A program made the translations under genes and the position numbers. The notes under the pieces were generated by a model. That model was not told the origin of the DNA. It was given only the letters and a program-made list of their open reading frames with translations, and did not search any database. Of a stretch of DNA of 64,000 nucleotides, positions 27,416-35,026 are shown piece after piece (positions within the stretch are counted from its first letter, which is position 1; every line of letters starts with the position of its first letter). Origin of the DNA: Sphingorhabdus sp. EL138 (GTDB lineage Bacteria > Pseudomonadota > Alphaproteobacteria > Sphingomonadales > Sphingomonadaceae); NCBI RefSeq assembly GCF_945882965.1, contig NZ_CAMCWY010000008.1:1-64000 (forward strand). Reading direction: 5' to 3'.

Positions 27416-28195
27416 TTACTTACCTTTGCGTAATCGGTGGCTGACCATGTCGAGGACCGCCCCTTCGCTTTCGTCCGGCATTAGGCCAAGGCGGCGGGCG
27501 ACTTCTTGATAGGCTTCTGCTTCGCCGCCAAGGTCACGGCGGAACCGATCCTTGTCTAGCTTCTCGCCGGTTTCAATATCCCACAAGCGGCAACCATCGG
27601 GGCTGATTTCATCGGCAAGGATGATTCGCGAAAAATCACCGTCGAACAAGCGCCCAAACTCAAGTTTGAAGTCCACAAGCCGGATGCCGATGGCGGCAAA
27701 CATGCCACACATGAAGTCATTGATGCGGATCGCCATGGACGAAATGTCCTGCATTTCCTCCTGCGTTGCCCAGCCAAAGCAGGCGATATGCTCCTCTGCG
27801 ACCAATGGGTCGCCAAGGTTGTCGTCCTTATAACAATATTCCAGCAAGGTATGCGGAAGCGGCGTGCCTTCTTCGATACCAAGGCGTTTTGACAAGGAAC
27901 CGGCGGCCACGTTGCGCACGATCACTTCAATCGGGACGATTTCGACCTGACGGATCAACTGCTCACGCATGTTCAGGCGACGAATGAAGTGCGTCGGGAT
28001 GCCGATATGGCTTAACCGCGTAAAGACATGTTCCGACACGCGGTTGTTGATAACACCCTTGCCGGAAATTGTGCCCTTTTTCTGGTTATTGAAGGCGGTG
28101 GCATCATCCTTGAAATATTGGATTAACGTGCCGGGTTCAGGACCTTCATAAAGAATCTTGGCCTTGCCTTCGTATATTTTGCGGCGGCGGGTCAT
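27416..28195 (-). CDS. purC: phosphoribosylaminoimidazole-succinocarboxamide synthase
   Basis: SAICAR synthetase, joining CAIR and aspartate in purine biosynthesis. The 259-residue sequence starts [20 protein letters not shown], with family motifs [32 protein letters not shown] and VDFKLEFGR, and the signature [15 protein letters not shown]. The ATG at 28195 gives the normal length; the reading frame extends upstream to 28336 but without similarity. It is divergent from aat across 154 nt and convergent with the E1-type gene across 283 nt in which I find no convincing gene. Confidence 0.96.
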   Translation of the reverse strand: MTRRRKIYEGKAKILYEGPEPGTLIQYFKDDATAFNNQKKGTISGKGVINNRVSEHVFTRLSHIGIPTHFIRRLNMREQLIRQVEIVPIEVIVRNVAAGSLSKRLGIEEGTPLPHTLLEYCYKDDNLGDPLVAEEHIACFGWATQEEMQDISSMAIRINDFMCGMFAAIGIRLVDFKLEFGRLFDGDFSRIILADEISPDGCRLWDIETGEKLDKDRFRRDLGGEAEAYQEVARRLGLMPDESEGAVLDMVSHRLRKGK

Positions 28196-28349
28196 ATGCG
28201 GTCCCTGACTTTGCTTGAAATGACACGCCCCGGTGGAGTTGGCCATTGAGGAGCCTAACTCTGCCGGGGCGATTACAGACACTATAATCCATTGCATGCG
28301 TCGGCGCAATTCGAGATAGGCAAATAGGACGGACACGAAAGGACATCAT

Positions 28350-29111
28350 TTGCCCATCGATCTGGATTTACTGCTTCAGGCCTACGCCAATGGCATATTC
28401 CCGATGTCTGATGCCCGTGATGACCCCGATACCTTTTGGATTGAACCGGAGTTTCGGGCGGTCATGCCGCTGGATGGCTTTCGTTTGTCAAAGTCGCTTG
28501 CCAAAACTATCCGGCAGGACCGGTTTGTGGTCACCGCCGACACCGCTTTTGCGCAGGTCATTGCCACTTGCGCCGAAGCGCAAGCTGACCGACGGGACAC
28601 TTGGATTAATCCGGATATCGAAGAGGCGTTCTGCCGCTTGCACCAAATAGGGCGGGCACATAGCATCGAATGCTGGTCCCAAGGTCGCCTCGTGGGCGGG
28701 CTTTACGGGTTGGCGTTGGGGCGCGCGTTTTTCGGGGAAAGCATGTTCTCGCGCGAAACCGACGCGTCTAAGGTTGCTTTAGCGTGGTTGGTCGCACGGC
28801 TTCGACTTGGCGGGTTTGAATTGCTCGATTGCCAGTTCATGACCGACCATTTGGCCAGCCTAGGGGCAATAGAAATGACCCAGAGCGCGTATCTTAAACT
28901 GCTTGAGGCTGCTCTAACAAAAGCCGTTCAAGCCTCTTCAGGGCTGGCTTCTTCAACCGCAGCGGGGGCGGCCTCAGGCGGCGACTGGGGGTCACTTGAC
29001 GGCGCTTTGGCTGCTGGATCCGCTTTCGGAGCCTCTTCAGAAGATTTCTTCTCTACAGGTGCCTCTTCGCCGGGGAAGCGCATCTTGCAAGCCTTGACCC
29101 ACACATCGTAA
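28350..29111 (+). CDS. aat: leucyl/phenylalanyl-tRNA--protein transferase with antisense-overlapping tail
   Basis: Transfers Leu or Phe from tRNA to N-terminal Arg or Lys of proteins, marking them for ClpAP (N-degron pathway). Motifs are YANGIFPMSDA, TWINPDIEEAF, GGLYGLALGRAFFGESMFS and LLDCQFMTDHLASLGA. The core ends near residue 192, whereas this protein continues to 253 residues with a Ser/Ala/Gly-rich tail closing in LTHTS. That tail lies entirely antisense to the 3' end of the DUF2155 gene (28928-29111). The start is TTG 28350 behind GAAAGGA; no ATG fits. Whether the tail is functional or merely tolerated is open. Confidence 0.93.
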   Translation: MPIDLDLLLQAYANGIFPMSDARDDPDTFWIEPEFRAVMPLDGFRLSKSLAKTIRQDRFVVTADTAFAQVIATCAEAQADRRDTWINPDIEEAFCRLHQIGRAHSIECWSQGRLVGGLYGLALGRAFFGESMFSRETDASKVALAWLVARLRLGGFELLDCQFMTDHLASLGAIEMTQSAYLKLLEAALTKAVQASSGLASSTAAGAASGGDWGSLDGALAAGSAFGASSEDFFSTGASSPGKRILQALTHTS

Positions 29112-29557
29112 ATCGGGTGCTCGACAACATTGGCTGCGGGATTTTCCTTGAACAGCCAACCCGAAAAAACATTACGCCATCTTTCGGCCTCAGTCGTCCC
29201 GGGGGGGCGCTCATTCACGAGCAATTGCACAAATGCACCTTCCTCAGGTGGATTTTCCCACGGCGCTGTTTTCTCGCAAGCCCTCAGCCGGATGACCACT
29301 TTGTCGAAGCGAATAGCTTGGCCGGGTTTCAGCTCAACGTCGCGCGTTTGACCATTTCGCTTGTTCAGCAGGCCAAGCACCGCAACGCGTTCTGCCATAG
29401 GGGTGCCAATGGTTTTGCCGGACATGGCAATAATTTTGTCTTTTGTCGCAAGAGCCTTGCCCGATTTTGCGGGCGCAAGCGTTTCATCCTGTGCAGAACC
29501 GCACGCGGCAAGCGTTGCCAATAAAGACAACCAGATTAAACCGCGCGAACGGATCAT
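28928..29557 (-). CDS. DUF2155 domain-containing lipoprotein
   Basis: A 209-residue exported protein with a lipoprotein signal (LIWLSLLATLAAC, lipobox LAAC). The DUF2155 domain occupies about residues 75-165 (VVIRLRACEKTAPWENPPEE, VFSGWLFKENPAANVVEHP, YDVWVKACKMRFPG). The C-terminal 40 residues are rich in Pro, Ala and Glu and overlap the aat tail in antisense. The ATG at 29557 overlaps the stop of the NDUFA12-like gene (ATGA), so the two are translationally coupled; the frame extends upstream to 29575. DUF2155 genes commonly sit with the complex I accessory gene in alphaproteobacteria, but the function is unknown. Confidence 0.9.
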   Translation of the reverse strand: MIRSRGLIWLSLLATLAACGSAQDETLAPAKSGKALATKDKIIAMSGKTIGTPMAERVAVLGLLNKRNGQTRDVELKPGQAIRFDKVVIRLRACEKTAPWENPPEEGAFVQLLVNERPPGTTEAERWRNVFSGWLFKENPAANVVEHPIYDVWVKACKMRFPGEEAPVEKKSSEEAPKADPAAKAPSSDPQSPPEAAPAAVEEASPEEA

Positions 29558-29940
29558 GATGCGTCGGGACTCCACGCCTCATAATCACCCGCCGCGCGCG
29601 CACGATGGCCGCCACGCTCAATGGATCCTGCTGGACGATAAGCAGCGTCGGTGCCGGTGAGATTTGGCATCGCTGCGGTTTCATACCCCCTGTGTGGCGG
29701 CAAGTAGCTCTCGGGATCGCCATCATGTGTGCCATGCAGCCAGCCATGCCAATCGGGCGACACGCGGCTTGCATCATTGGGGCCGTTATAGATCACCCAG
29801 CGGCGTTTGCCGTCGGATGATTGATAATATCGGTTACCTGAGGCGTCGGCGCCCACCGCTTTGCCTTTGCGCCAGCTATAGATTGCCGTGCCGATGGTCG
29901 CGCCATCCCACCAAGTGAAGATTTTTCCGAATATACCCAT
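29554..29940 (-). CDS. NADH:ubiquinone oxidoreductase accessory subunit, NDUFA12 family
   Basis: A 128-residue homologue of the complex I accessory subunit NDUFA12 (B17.2). Typical segments are GIFGKIFTWWDGATIGTAIY, GNRYYQSSDGKRRWVIYNG and WHGWLHGTHDGDPES. Alphaproteobacterial complex I carries this peripheral-arm subunit, a shared trait with mitochondria. The start is ATG 29940; the long upstream extension of the frame overlaps the DUF192 gene and is rejected. It is coupled to the DUF2155 lipoprotein gene by an ATGA overlap. The main nuo operon is not in this window. Confidence 0.94.
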   Translation of the reverse strand: MGIFGKIFTWWDGATIGTAIYSWRKGKAVGADASGNRYYQSSDGKRRWVIYNGPNDASRVSPDWHGWLHGTHDGDPESYLPPHRGYETAAMPNLTGTDAAYRPAGSIERGGHRARAAGDYEAWSPDAS

Positions 29941-29980
29941 GCTTTTGGCGATTAGGAGCAAGCATGATTCCGTGCAATCC

Positions 29981-30493
29981 TTATTTGGTTGTCCATTGCA
30001 CCCTGTCGCCGGCAACGATCCCCAGTTCAGCCGCGAGACCGCCGCGCAATTCCAACACAGCAGCAACTGGCTCGCCCGACGCAACGGGTATGGTGGAATA
30101 AGGGATCGTGTTGTCGGCGATACTCTCAATCGTGCCATCCGCGCGCACGAAGATGATGTCCAAAGGGATCACAGTATTTTTCATCCAGAAACTCGCAAAG
30201 CGCAGTTCTGGAAAGGGAAAAATCATACCCGCATTGTCGGCCAGCTCCGTCCTGAACATAAGCCCCTTGGCTTGCTCTGCGCTTGTTCTTGCGGCCTCAA
30301 CGGTGAAGCTATGCGTTTTGGTGGCATTGGTGACGCATAAGGTCACTTGTTCCAGTCCCGCTATGGACTGGCCTGCGGCTGCGCCCGGAGTGCAACCAGC
30401 CGCCGAGGTTACGCCATTGGCTGGCATATTGCAGGCGGTGAGCGACAGTGCGATGGCAAAGGCACTGTACCGACTAAACGGGCTTAAGGTCAT
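29981..30493 (-). CDS. DUF192 domain-containing lipoprotein
   Basis: A 170-residue exported protein with signal peptide and lipobox (FAIALSLTAC) and a DUF192 domain from about residue 55 onward. Family hallmarks are QAKGLMFRTELADNAGMIF, SFWMKNTVIPLDIIFV and VLELRGGLAAELGI. DUF192 is a small envelope-associated beta domain of unknown function found in many bacteria and archaea. ATG 30493 gives the signal peptide directly at the N terminus. It lies 40 nt upstream of the NDUFA12-like gene on the same strand, so an operon DUF192, NDUFA12, DUF2155 is likely. Confidence 0.92.
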   Translation of the reverse strand: MTLSPFSRYSAFAIALSLTACNMPANGVTSAAGCTPGAAAGQSIAGLEQVTLCVTNATKTHSFTVEAARTSAEQAKGLMFRTELADNAGMIFPFPELRFASFWMKNTVIPLDIIFVRADGTIESIADNTIPYSTIPVASGEPVAAVLELRGGLAAELGIVAGDRVQWTTK

Positions 30494-30539
30494 TAACGGT
30501 ATTCCTCTTTTTTGATCCCGGGACAATGGATGGCAGCGT

Positions 30540-31190
30540 CTACAGCCTGTTTGGTGAGGCAGCGTTCGCTCCAGCCAATCGTGCCTCACCCCATTCAACC
30601 CAGCCAAGCCATTTTGGCGTCCGTTTCATATAATGTCCTTGCGGCGCATTACACACAAAGCCAGCGTCAGATATGGCCTGGGTCACTGGCCGGGTCAAAT
30701 GGCAACCACCGGCAATCCGTTTCCAGATCGGCTCGATACGGCTTTGCCACGCGGCGGCCGATGGATTTGGAGCGCGGCCATGTTCGACAAACAGCAAGCG
30801 TCCGTTTGGCCGGAGCACGCGCTTTGCCTCTGATAAAGCGGCGCTTGGGTCCTGCACTGAACATAGCGTGAAGGTTGTGACAACGCAGTCGAAACTGCTG
30901 CTGGCGAAGGGAAGCGCCTCTGCGACGCCGGGCATGAAGTTGGCTTTCATCCCTTTGCTTTCCAACGCCAGTTGTGCGCGGGCAAGCAATTCAGCAGATG
31001 GGTCGACCCCTGACAGCGAACGCACCTTGTCCCAGTCATAATAATCGAGATTGGGCGCGCCGCAGCCAAGTTCAAGAACATCGCCAGAGGCGTGCGGCAC
31101 GACCTTGGCCCTATCACGCATCACCGCAGGTTGCGTACATGCGCAACCTATTAATCGCGGAACGACGTTCCTGTCCCACCAATTGCTCAT
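30540..31190 (-). CDS. class I SAM-dependent methyltransferase
   Basis: A 216-residue methyltransferase with the SAM-binding motif DVLELGCGAPNLDYYDW, acidic post-motif SGVDPSAELL, and the Methyltransf_11 motif FDCVVTTFTLCSVQDPSAALSE with the later segment VLRPNGRLLFVEHGRA. It resembles the UbiE/phospholipid-methyltransferase-like group often found in sphingomonads; the substrate cannot be told. It lies 46 nt upstream of the DUF192 gene and 144 nt downstream of the photolyase-like gene, all on the minus strand. Confidence 0.88.
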   Translation of the reverse strand: MSNWWDRNVVPRLIGCACTQPAVMRDRAKVVPHASGDVLELGCGAPNLDYYDWDKVRSLSGVDPSAELLARAQLALESKGMKANFMPGVAEALPFASSSFDCVVTTFTLCSVQDPSAALSEAKRVLRPNGRLLFVEHGRAPNPSAAAWQSRIEPIWKRIAGGCHLTRPVTQAISDAGFVCNAPQGHYMKRTPKWLGWVEWGEARLAGANAASPNRL

Positions 31191-31334
31191 GTTATTTTGA
31201 CACCGTGATTTAGGAGCAAATGATGCTGCCTAAACTGTCCCAGAAAACATATGGTATGATCCATGAAGTGCCCCCTTGTGTATATTGCCCAAACAATATG
31301 CTCGGCTTGGTTTCGCGCAACCCATTTTTGCGGT

Positions 31335-32534
31335 CTATCTGGAAAGGCCCATTTCCTTAAGGATTTTGGAAATATTTTCTTTGAAAGGGAAGAAGCCTTT
31401 CGTTGCATGTGGCCAGAAGTTTTCGTCCCAAGCGCGTCGGACTTGAAACAGCGGAACGCCTTCGGCGGCCAATATTGGAGCGATGCGGCAAAGCGCGTCG
31501 GCTACCGGGCCTGTGGGGGCGTAGGATGTGATGACTTGTTCTGCCCCTGCCGCGCGCGCTTGTGTAATAAGGGCTGCCGCATCCAAGTTACCGAGCAATG
31601 CTGTCGGGCATTTGAAGGCGTTACTGACGCGTTCAGTGACGTCATGGGTCGTGGCCGCGACAAAGGCTCTGGCATTGTCACCCCACAAAGTTTCCGGGTC
31701 GACCAAGATGCTGGCGCCGATGATTTTGGCAGGTGCGCCAAAGACCGACTCAGGGTGCATATCCTCCGGCGTTACCAACAGATATGCAGGCTTATGCGCG
31801 TCGAAAAATGCGGCTTGCGGCAAAGGACGCAGCGCTGGTGTCGTCACGTCCGCTGGCATCGTTGCAATGGTCGCCAGACCCTTTGGCACAAATCGTCCAT
31901 TGGTAAAGCGCGCGATATTGTCGGCTGTTGCAAGATAGGTTTTGCCTGCTGTTTGTAAGCCCGCAACCCACCGCCAGGACAATGTATTGCTGGCCGCGTC
32001 GGCATCCACCAAATGCCGCAGGAAGAAGTCAGCGCCCAAGGCCCAAGGGAGGCGCAGAGTGAATATCCAGATTGACGCAAACCACATTCTGGCATGGTTG
32101 TGGAGATAACCGGTTTGCACCAATTCGCGCGCCCAGTCGTCAAACCCTTCGATGCCGGTCTCGCCTGCCTCTGCACTGCGGATCGCGCGGGCATTGGGGA
32201 AGCTGTCAAGTTGCCGGTCACGCTCTTGCCGATATTGTGTCCATACCGACGGCCGCATCTCAAGCCAGCCCTTCCAATATGTCCGCCACAGAACTTCTTG
32301 TACATATTTTTCGGCGGCTGGCAGGCTGTGTCGGCCAAGCGCGGCACCGACGACTTCTTGCTCGGTTAGCATGCGATAGCGCAGGTATGGCGAGAGCTTT
32401 GACACTGCGCCTGCTTGCTCCGGCCCGGGGTCAATATTGCGGCCAGACGCATAGGCGTGGCCAGCCCGCGGCGCAAACTGTATGAGACGAGACAGCGCAG
32501 CATTCCGCGTTGCAGGGAAGGTATCGAGAAGCAT
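31335..32534 (-). CDS. photolyase/cryptochrome-like protein with FAD domain N-terminal (apparently permuted)
   Basis: A 399-residue protein. The photolyase FAD-binding domain is at the N terminus (about residues 1-215): SKLSPYLRYRMLTEQEVV, QEVLWRTYWKGWLEM, RMWFASIWIFTLRLPWALG, and LVDADAASNTLSWRWVAGLQ with ATADNIARFT. An alpha/beta domain follows (about 245-399) with strand-like segments AYLLVTPEDMHPES and EQVITSYAPTGPVADAL, ending WPHATKGFFPFKENISKIL, similar to the GxPYxVFTPFW segment that in canonical photolyases closes the N-terminal domain. Canonical order is alpha/beta then FAD, so this looks circularly permuted. The preceding gene stops 2 nt upstream, so no N-terminal domain is missing. 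Light-driven DNA repair or signalling is inferred from the family. Confidence 0.82.
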   Translation of the reverse strand: MLLDTFPATRNAALSRLIQFAPRAGHAYASGRNIDPGPEQAGAVSKLSPYLRYRMLTEQEVVGAALGRHSLPAAEKYVQEVLWRTYWKGWLEMRPSVWTQYRQERDRQLDSFPNARAIRSAEAGETGIEGFDDWARELVQTGYLHNHARMWFASIWIFTLRLPWALGADFFLRHLVDADAASNTLSWRWVAGLQTAGKTYLATADNIARFTNGRFVPKGLATIATMPADVTTPALRPLPQAAFFDAHKPAYLLVTPEDMHPESVFGAPAKIIGASILVDPETLWGDNARAFVAATTHDVTERVSNAFKCPTALLGNLDAAALITQARAAGAEQVITSYAPTGPVADALCRIAPILAAEGVPLFQVRRAWDENFWPHATKGFFPFKENISKILKEMGLSR

Positions 32535-32536
32535 AT

Positions 32537-32881
32537 CTAGTCCAGTAATTTTTGCAGGCGCGGCCTGATGATGAGGAAGCGGTTATAGAGCCGTTCGAGC
32601 AACTGCAGCACAAGGCGGTTACGGGCGATGAGGCCAAGCGGTTTCAACAACGGAATGGCCCGCCACATGGCGGCAAAGGCGGCGGCGCCCGATAGGATGA
32701 TTCCGTCTTCGCTGGCGTGGAAGCGCGCGAGCATCATTTGACGGTCAAGCGGACACACCGCATCTGCAGGCGCTATGTCGAGGAAATCGATTGCCTGCCG
32801 CGTGTCGAGCCGACGCATCAATGCAATCTCGCGAATGCACAAGGGGCATGCCCCATCGTACCAGACTATTACCATGGCCAT
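32537..32881 (-). CDS. DCC family (DUF393) thiol-disulfide oxidoreductase-like protein
   Basis: A 114-residue protein beginning MVIVWYDGACPLCIREIALM; the YDGxCPLC motif with two cysteines defines the DCC family (DUF393), predicted to have a thioredoxin-like fold. A hydrophobic central region (AAAFAAMWRAIPLLKPLGLIA) is usual for the family. It lies 2 nt upstream of the photolyase-like gene on the same strand, so the two are very probably co-transcribed. DCC genes occur next to photolyase genes in other proteobacteria to my recollection, but no mechanism is established. Confidence 0.88.
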   Translation of the reverse strand: MAMVIVWYDGACPLCIREIALMRRLDTRQAIDFLDIAPADAVCPLDRQMMLARFHASEDGIILSGAAAFAAMWRAIPLLKPLGLIARNRLVLQLLERLYNRFLIIRPRLQKLLD

Positions 32882-32943
32882 GTTGCCTCATATCATTCGG
32901 GACATCTAATTGTCAGGCTGGGCGTTACGCGGTAGCATAAGGC

Positions 32944-32975
32944 CAGAAAAAAGGGCGCCGTTTCCAGCGCCCTTT
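32944..32975 (-). terminator. intrinsic terminator downstream of carD
   Basis: A 9-bp stem AAAGGGCGC / GCGCCCTTT with an 8-nt loop; on the minus strand it is followed by a run of about six further T residues. It starts 22 nt after the carD stop and lies upstream of the DCC gene, so it should separate carD from that operon. Confidence 0.85.
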
Positions 32976-32997
32976 AGATTTTTCCGGTAAGGAAAGT

Positions 32998-33525
32998 TTA
33001 TTCCGCTTTTTCGTAATACTGTGGTGCGGCTTCGTTGAGGATCACGAGGATCTTGGCAAGCGCCGCTTTTTCATCGGTTTTTTCCATGGCGGCCAGTTCG
33101 CGCGCGAGGCGGCTTGAGGCGGCTTCGAAAATCTGCCTTTCGGAATAGCTTTGCTCTGGTTGGTCGTCGGGACGAAACAGATCGCGCGTCACTTCGGCGA
33201 TTGATACCAGGTCGCCCGAGTTGATCTTCGCTTCATATTCTTGCGCACGACGTGACCACATGGTGCGTTTAACCTTGGGCTTACCGGTCAAGGTGTGCAT
33301 CGCTTCCTTCAGCGTCTTGTCGCTCGAAAGCTTGCGCATGCCAACGCCTTCGGCCTTGTTGAAAGGCACGCGAAGCGTCATTTTTTCTTTTTCAAAGCGC
33401 AGCACATAAAGCTGAAGCTGCATCCCTGCGATTTCGGAATCCTGAAGCTCTATTACGCGACCAACCCCGTGCTTGGGATAGACCACATAATCGCCTACAT
33501 CAAATATCGCCGCGGTGGACGTCAT
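32998..33525 (-). CDS. carD: CarD family transcriptional regulator
   Basis: A 175-residue RNA-polymerase-binding regulator. It has an N-terminal CarD/TRCF interaction domain (FDVGDYVVYPKHGVGRVIEL) and a helical DNA-binding C-terminal part (MWSRRAQEYEAKINSGDL, SEVTRDLF-like, FEAASSRLARELAAMEK). CarD stabilises open complexes, notably at rRNA promoters. The ATG at 33525 follows AGAAAGGTCG; an upstream frame extension to 33585 is unsupported. A strong terminator follows it, so it is probably monocistronic. Confidence 0.95.
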   Translation of the reverse strand: MTSTAAIFDVGDYVVYPKHGVGRVIELQDSEIAGMQLQLYVLRFEKEKMTLRVPFNKAEGVGMRKLSSDKTLKEAMHTLTGKPKVKRTMWSRRAQEYEAKINSGDLVSIAEVTRDLFRPDDQPEQSYSERQIFEAASSRLARELAAMEKTDEKAALAKILVILNEAAPQYYEKAE

Positions 33526-33736
33526 ATTACGACCTTTCTGATTATTCGGGAGAATAGCGTGTTCAGGCAACAGAGCGTCGCCCATCAGACTTTCTTCGAT
33601 CGTCCCTTACGTCATGAACCTGTCGCTGCCTGGATTGGACGCGCAGTCATCAACCATTTTTGGCTTGTCGACACATGGTGTAACAGATTCGCAATAAAAA
33701 TTCAATGGCCGCTTTACAGCATGTCAGTAGCGCGTG

Positions 33737-34252
33737 TTAAATCGCGCTTAACTTCCTAACGCGATCATCGACTTCATGCGTGTCGGCGCTGATCGGCGTA
33801 ATGTCTGCCGCGTTCATCCAGCATAGGTCCATGTGGCCAAGAACCCGTGTATCATGGCTGCGGATTGTGACGGGCAGGATTGGTTGTCTGTCACGGTCAT
33901 CGACCAAAACCGGATTGGACAAAACGCCCGTACCCCATTTTTCGCCCCATTGGCGCAGGGCAATCATCGCTGGCAGGAGGTCGAGCCCTTTTTCCGTCAG
34001 GCGATATTCAACCTTTCGCCGGTCGTCGGGGCAGGGGGTGCGGTGTAATATCCCGCTTTCGGTCAAGCGAGTCAGGCGGTTGGCCAATATGTTGCGCGCA
34101 ATGCTGAATTCGGACAGAAACTCCTCAAAATGCCGAACGCCATTAAAGGCCGCGCGCAATATCATGAATGACCAGCGTTCACCCATCGCCTCCAGCGCCG
34201 TGGGCAGGCCACATTCGGCGAGCTGGTGCAAAGGTTCCCGCAATTCAGCCAT
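33737..34252 (-). CDS. HxlR family winged-helix transcriptional regulator
   Basis: A 171-residue regulator with the HxlR-type domain in residues 15-105: ALEAMGERWSFMILRAAFNG, HFEEFLSEFSIARNILANRL and CPDDRRKVEYRLTEKGLDL. The C-terminal 60 residues have no family I recognise. ATG 34252 follows GGGAGGAT. It is divergent from the small secreted-protein gene across 191 nt and may control it; HxlR proteins typically respond to reactive electrophiles or quinones and act on neighbouring genes. Confidence 0.92.
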   Translation of the reverse strand: MAELREPLHQLAECGLPTALEAMGERWSFMILRAAFNGVRHFEEFLSEFSIARNILANRLTRLTESGILHRTPCPDDRRKVEYRLTEKGLDLLPAMIALRQWGEKWGTGVLSNPVLVDDRDRQPILPVTIRSHDTRVLGHMDLCWMNAADITPISADTHEVDDRVRKLSAI

Positions 34253-34443
34253 AAAACATCCTCCCAATCGTAGATTGCGACCTTTGTTCCAAATAATCAA
34301 CCCAAATTGCAAATTTAAGTTGCAAATAGAAACTTATAATAATAGGTATTGATTCGCAACTGATTTATCAGAGGCGCAAACCACAGACGAAGAGCAAAAG
34401 TTCCGGGCTGTAATTTGAAAGTATAGCAAATCTGAAGGATTAT

Positions 34444-34803
34444 ATGATGACTCTCTCCCATATTTCCGCCCGTATGGGCGCGCTTGTTGCCGCCACTGCT
34501 TTGAGCGCAACTTTTTTGTTCGTAGCGCCGCAGGCGCATGCCGCCACCAATGGTAGCTATTATAAAGCCGAGCTGGCACAGACGACCACTGCTGAGCCAC
34601 AACTGCTGCGCAGCGTATATGTAAAGTGCGAAGGCACAAGCTGCCGCGCGCCAATGGCGTCGACTGCACCAAAGAATATGTGCGTCAGCATCGCACGTAA
34701 ATTCGGTGCAATTACGGCCTTCACCGCTGGTGAGCGCGTGTTCACGGCTGAACAAGTTGCGGCATGCAATGGTGATAATGCACAGGCAGTCGCCAAGAAC
34801 TAA
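34444..34803 (+). CDS. small secreted cysteine-containing protein of unknown function
   Basis: A 119-residue exported protein: signal peptide (GALVAATALSATFLFVAP, cut near AHAAT) and a mature part with four cysteines in KCEGTSCRAP, NMCVSIARKFG and VAACNGD, suggesting two periplasmic disulfides. The segment MCVSIARKFGAITAFTAGER resembles what I recall as the CC_3452 family of small alphaproteobacterial proteins; function unknown. An ATG at 34447 or 34474 could also initiate, but 34444 gives a full signal sequence. A strong terminator follows and the HxlR gene lies divergently upstream. Confidence 0.8.
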   Translation: MMTLSHISARMGALVAATALSATFLFVAPQAHAATNGSYYKAELAQTTTAEPQLLRSVYVKCEGTSCRAPMASTAPKNMCVSIARKFGAITAFTAGERVFTAEQVAACNGDNAQAVAKN

Positions 34804-34883
34804 GCCGACACGGAATTTTTTGGCTCCGCTCTCCTACCCCCAATGCTGCCTGTTTCGGGCAGCTTTAGGAGCCGAATGCAAAC

Positions 34884-34918
34884 TGCGCTGGAAGATCCAC
34901 GTCTTCCAGCGCATTTTT
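34884..34918 (+). terminator. intrinsic terminator after the small secreted protein gene
   Basis: A perfect 12-bp stem TGCGCTGGAAGA / TCTTCCAGCGCA with a 6-nt loop, followed by TTTTT. It lies 80 nt after the stop codon and about 110 nt before the RelA/SpoT homologue. Confidence 0.9.
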
Positions 34919-35026
34919 GTTGTCACGCGGCTAAGCTTAAGCCCTTCCAAGTCGTAAAGTGGTCCTGACCCTAGCCCAAAAACATTTTCCTGTTGCATCG
35001 CAGCGTAAAAGACCCAAGTTGGACTG

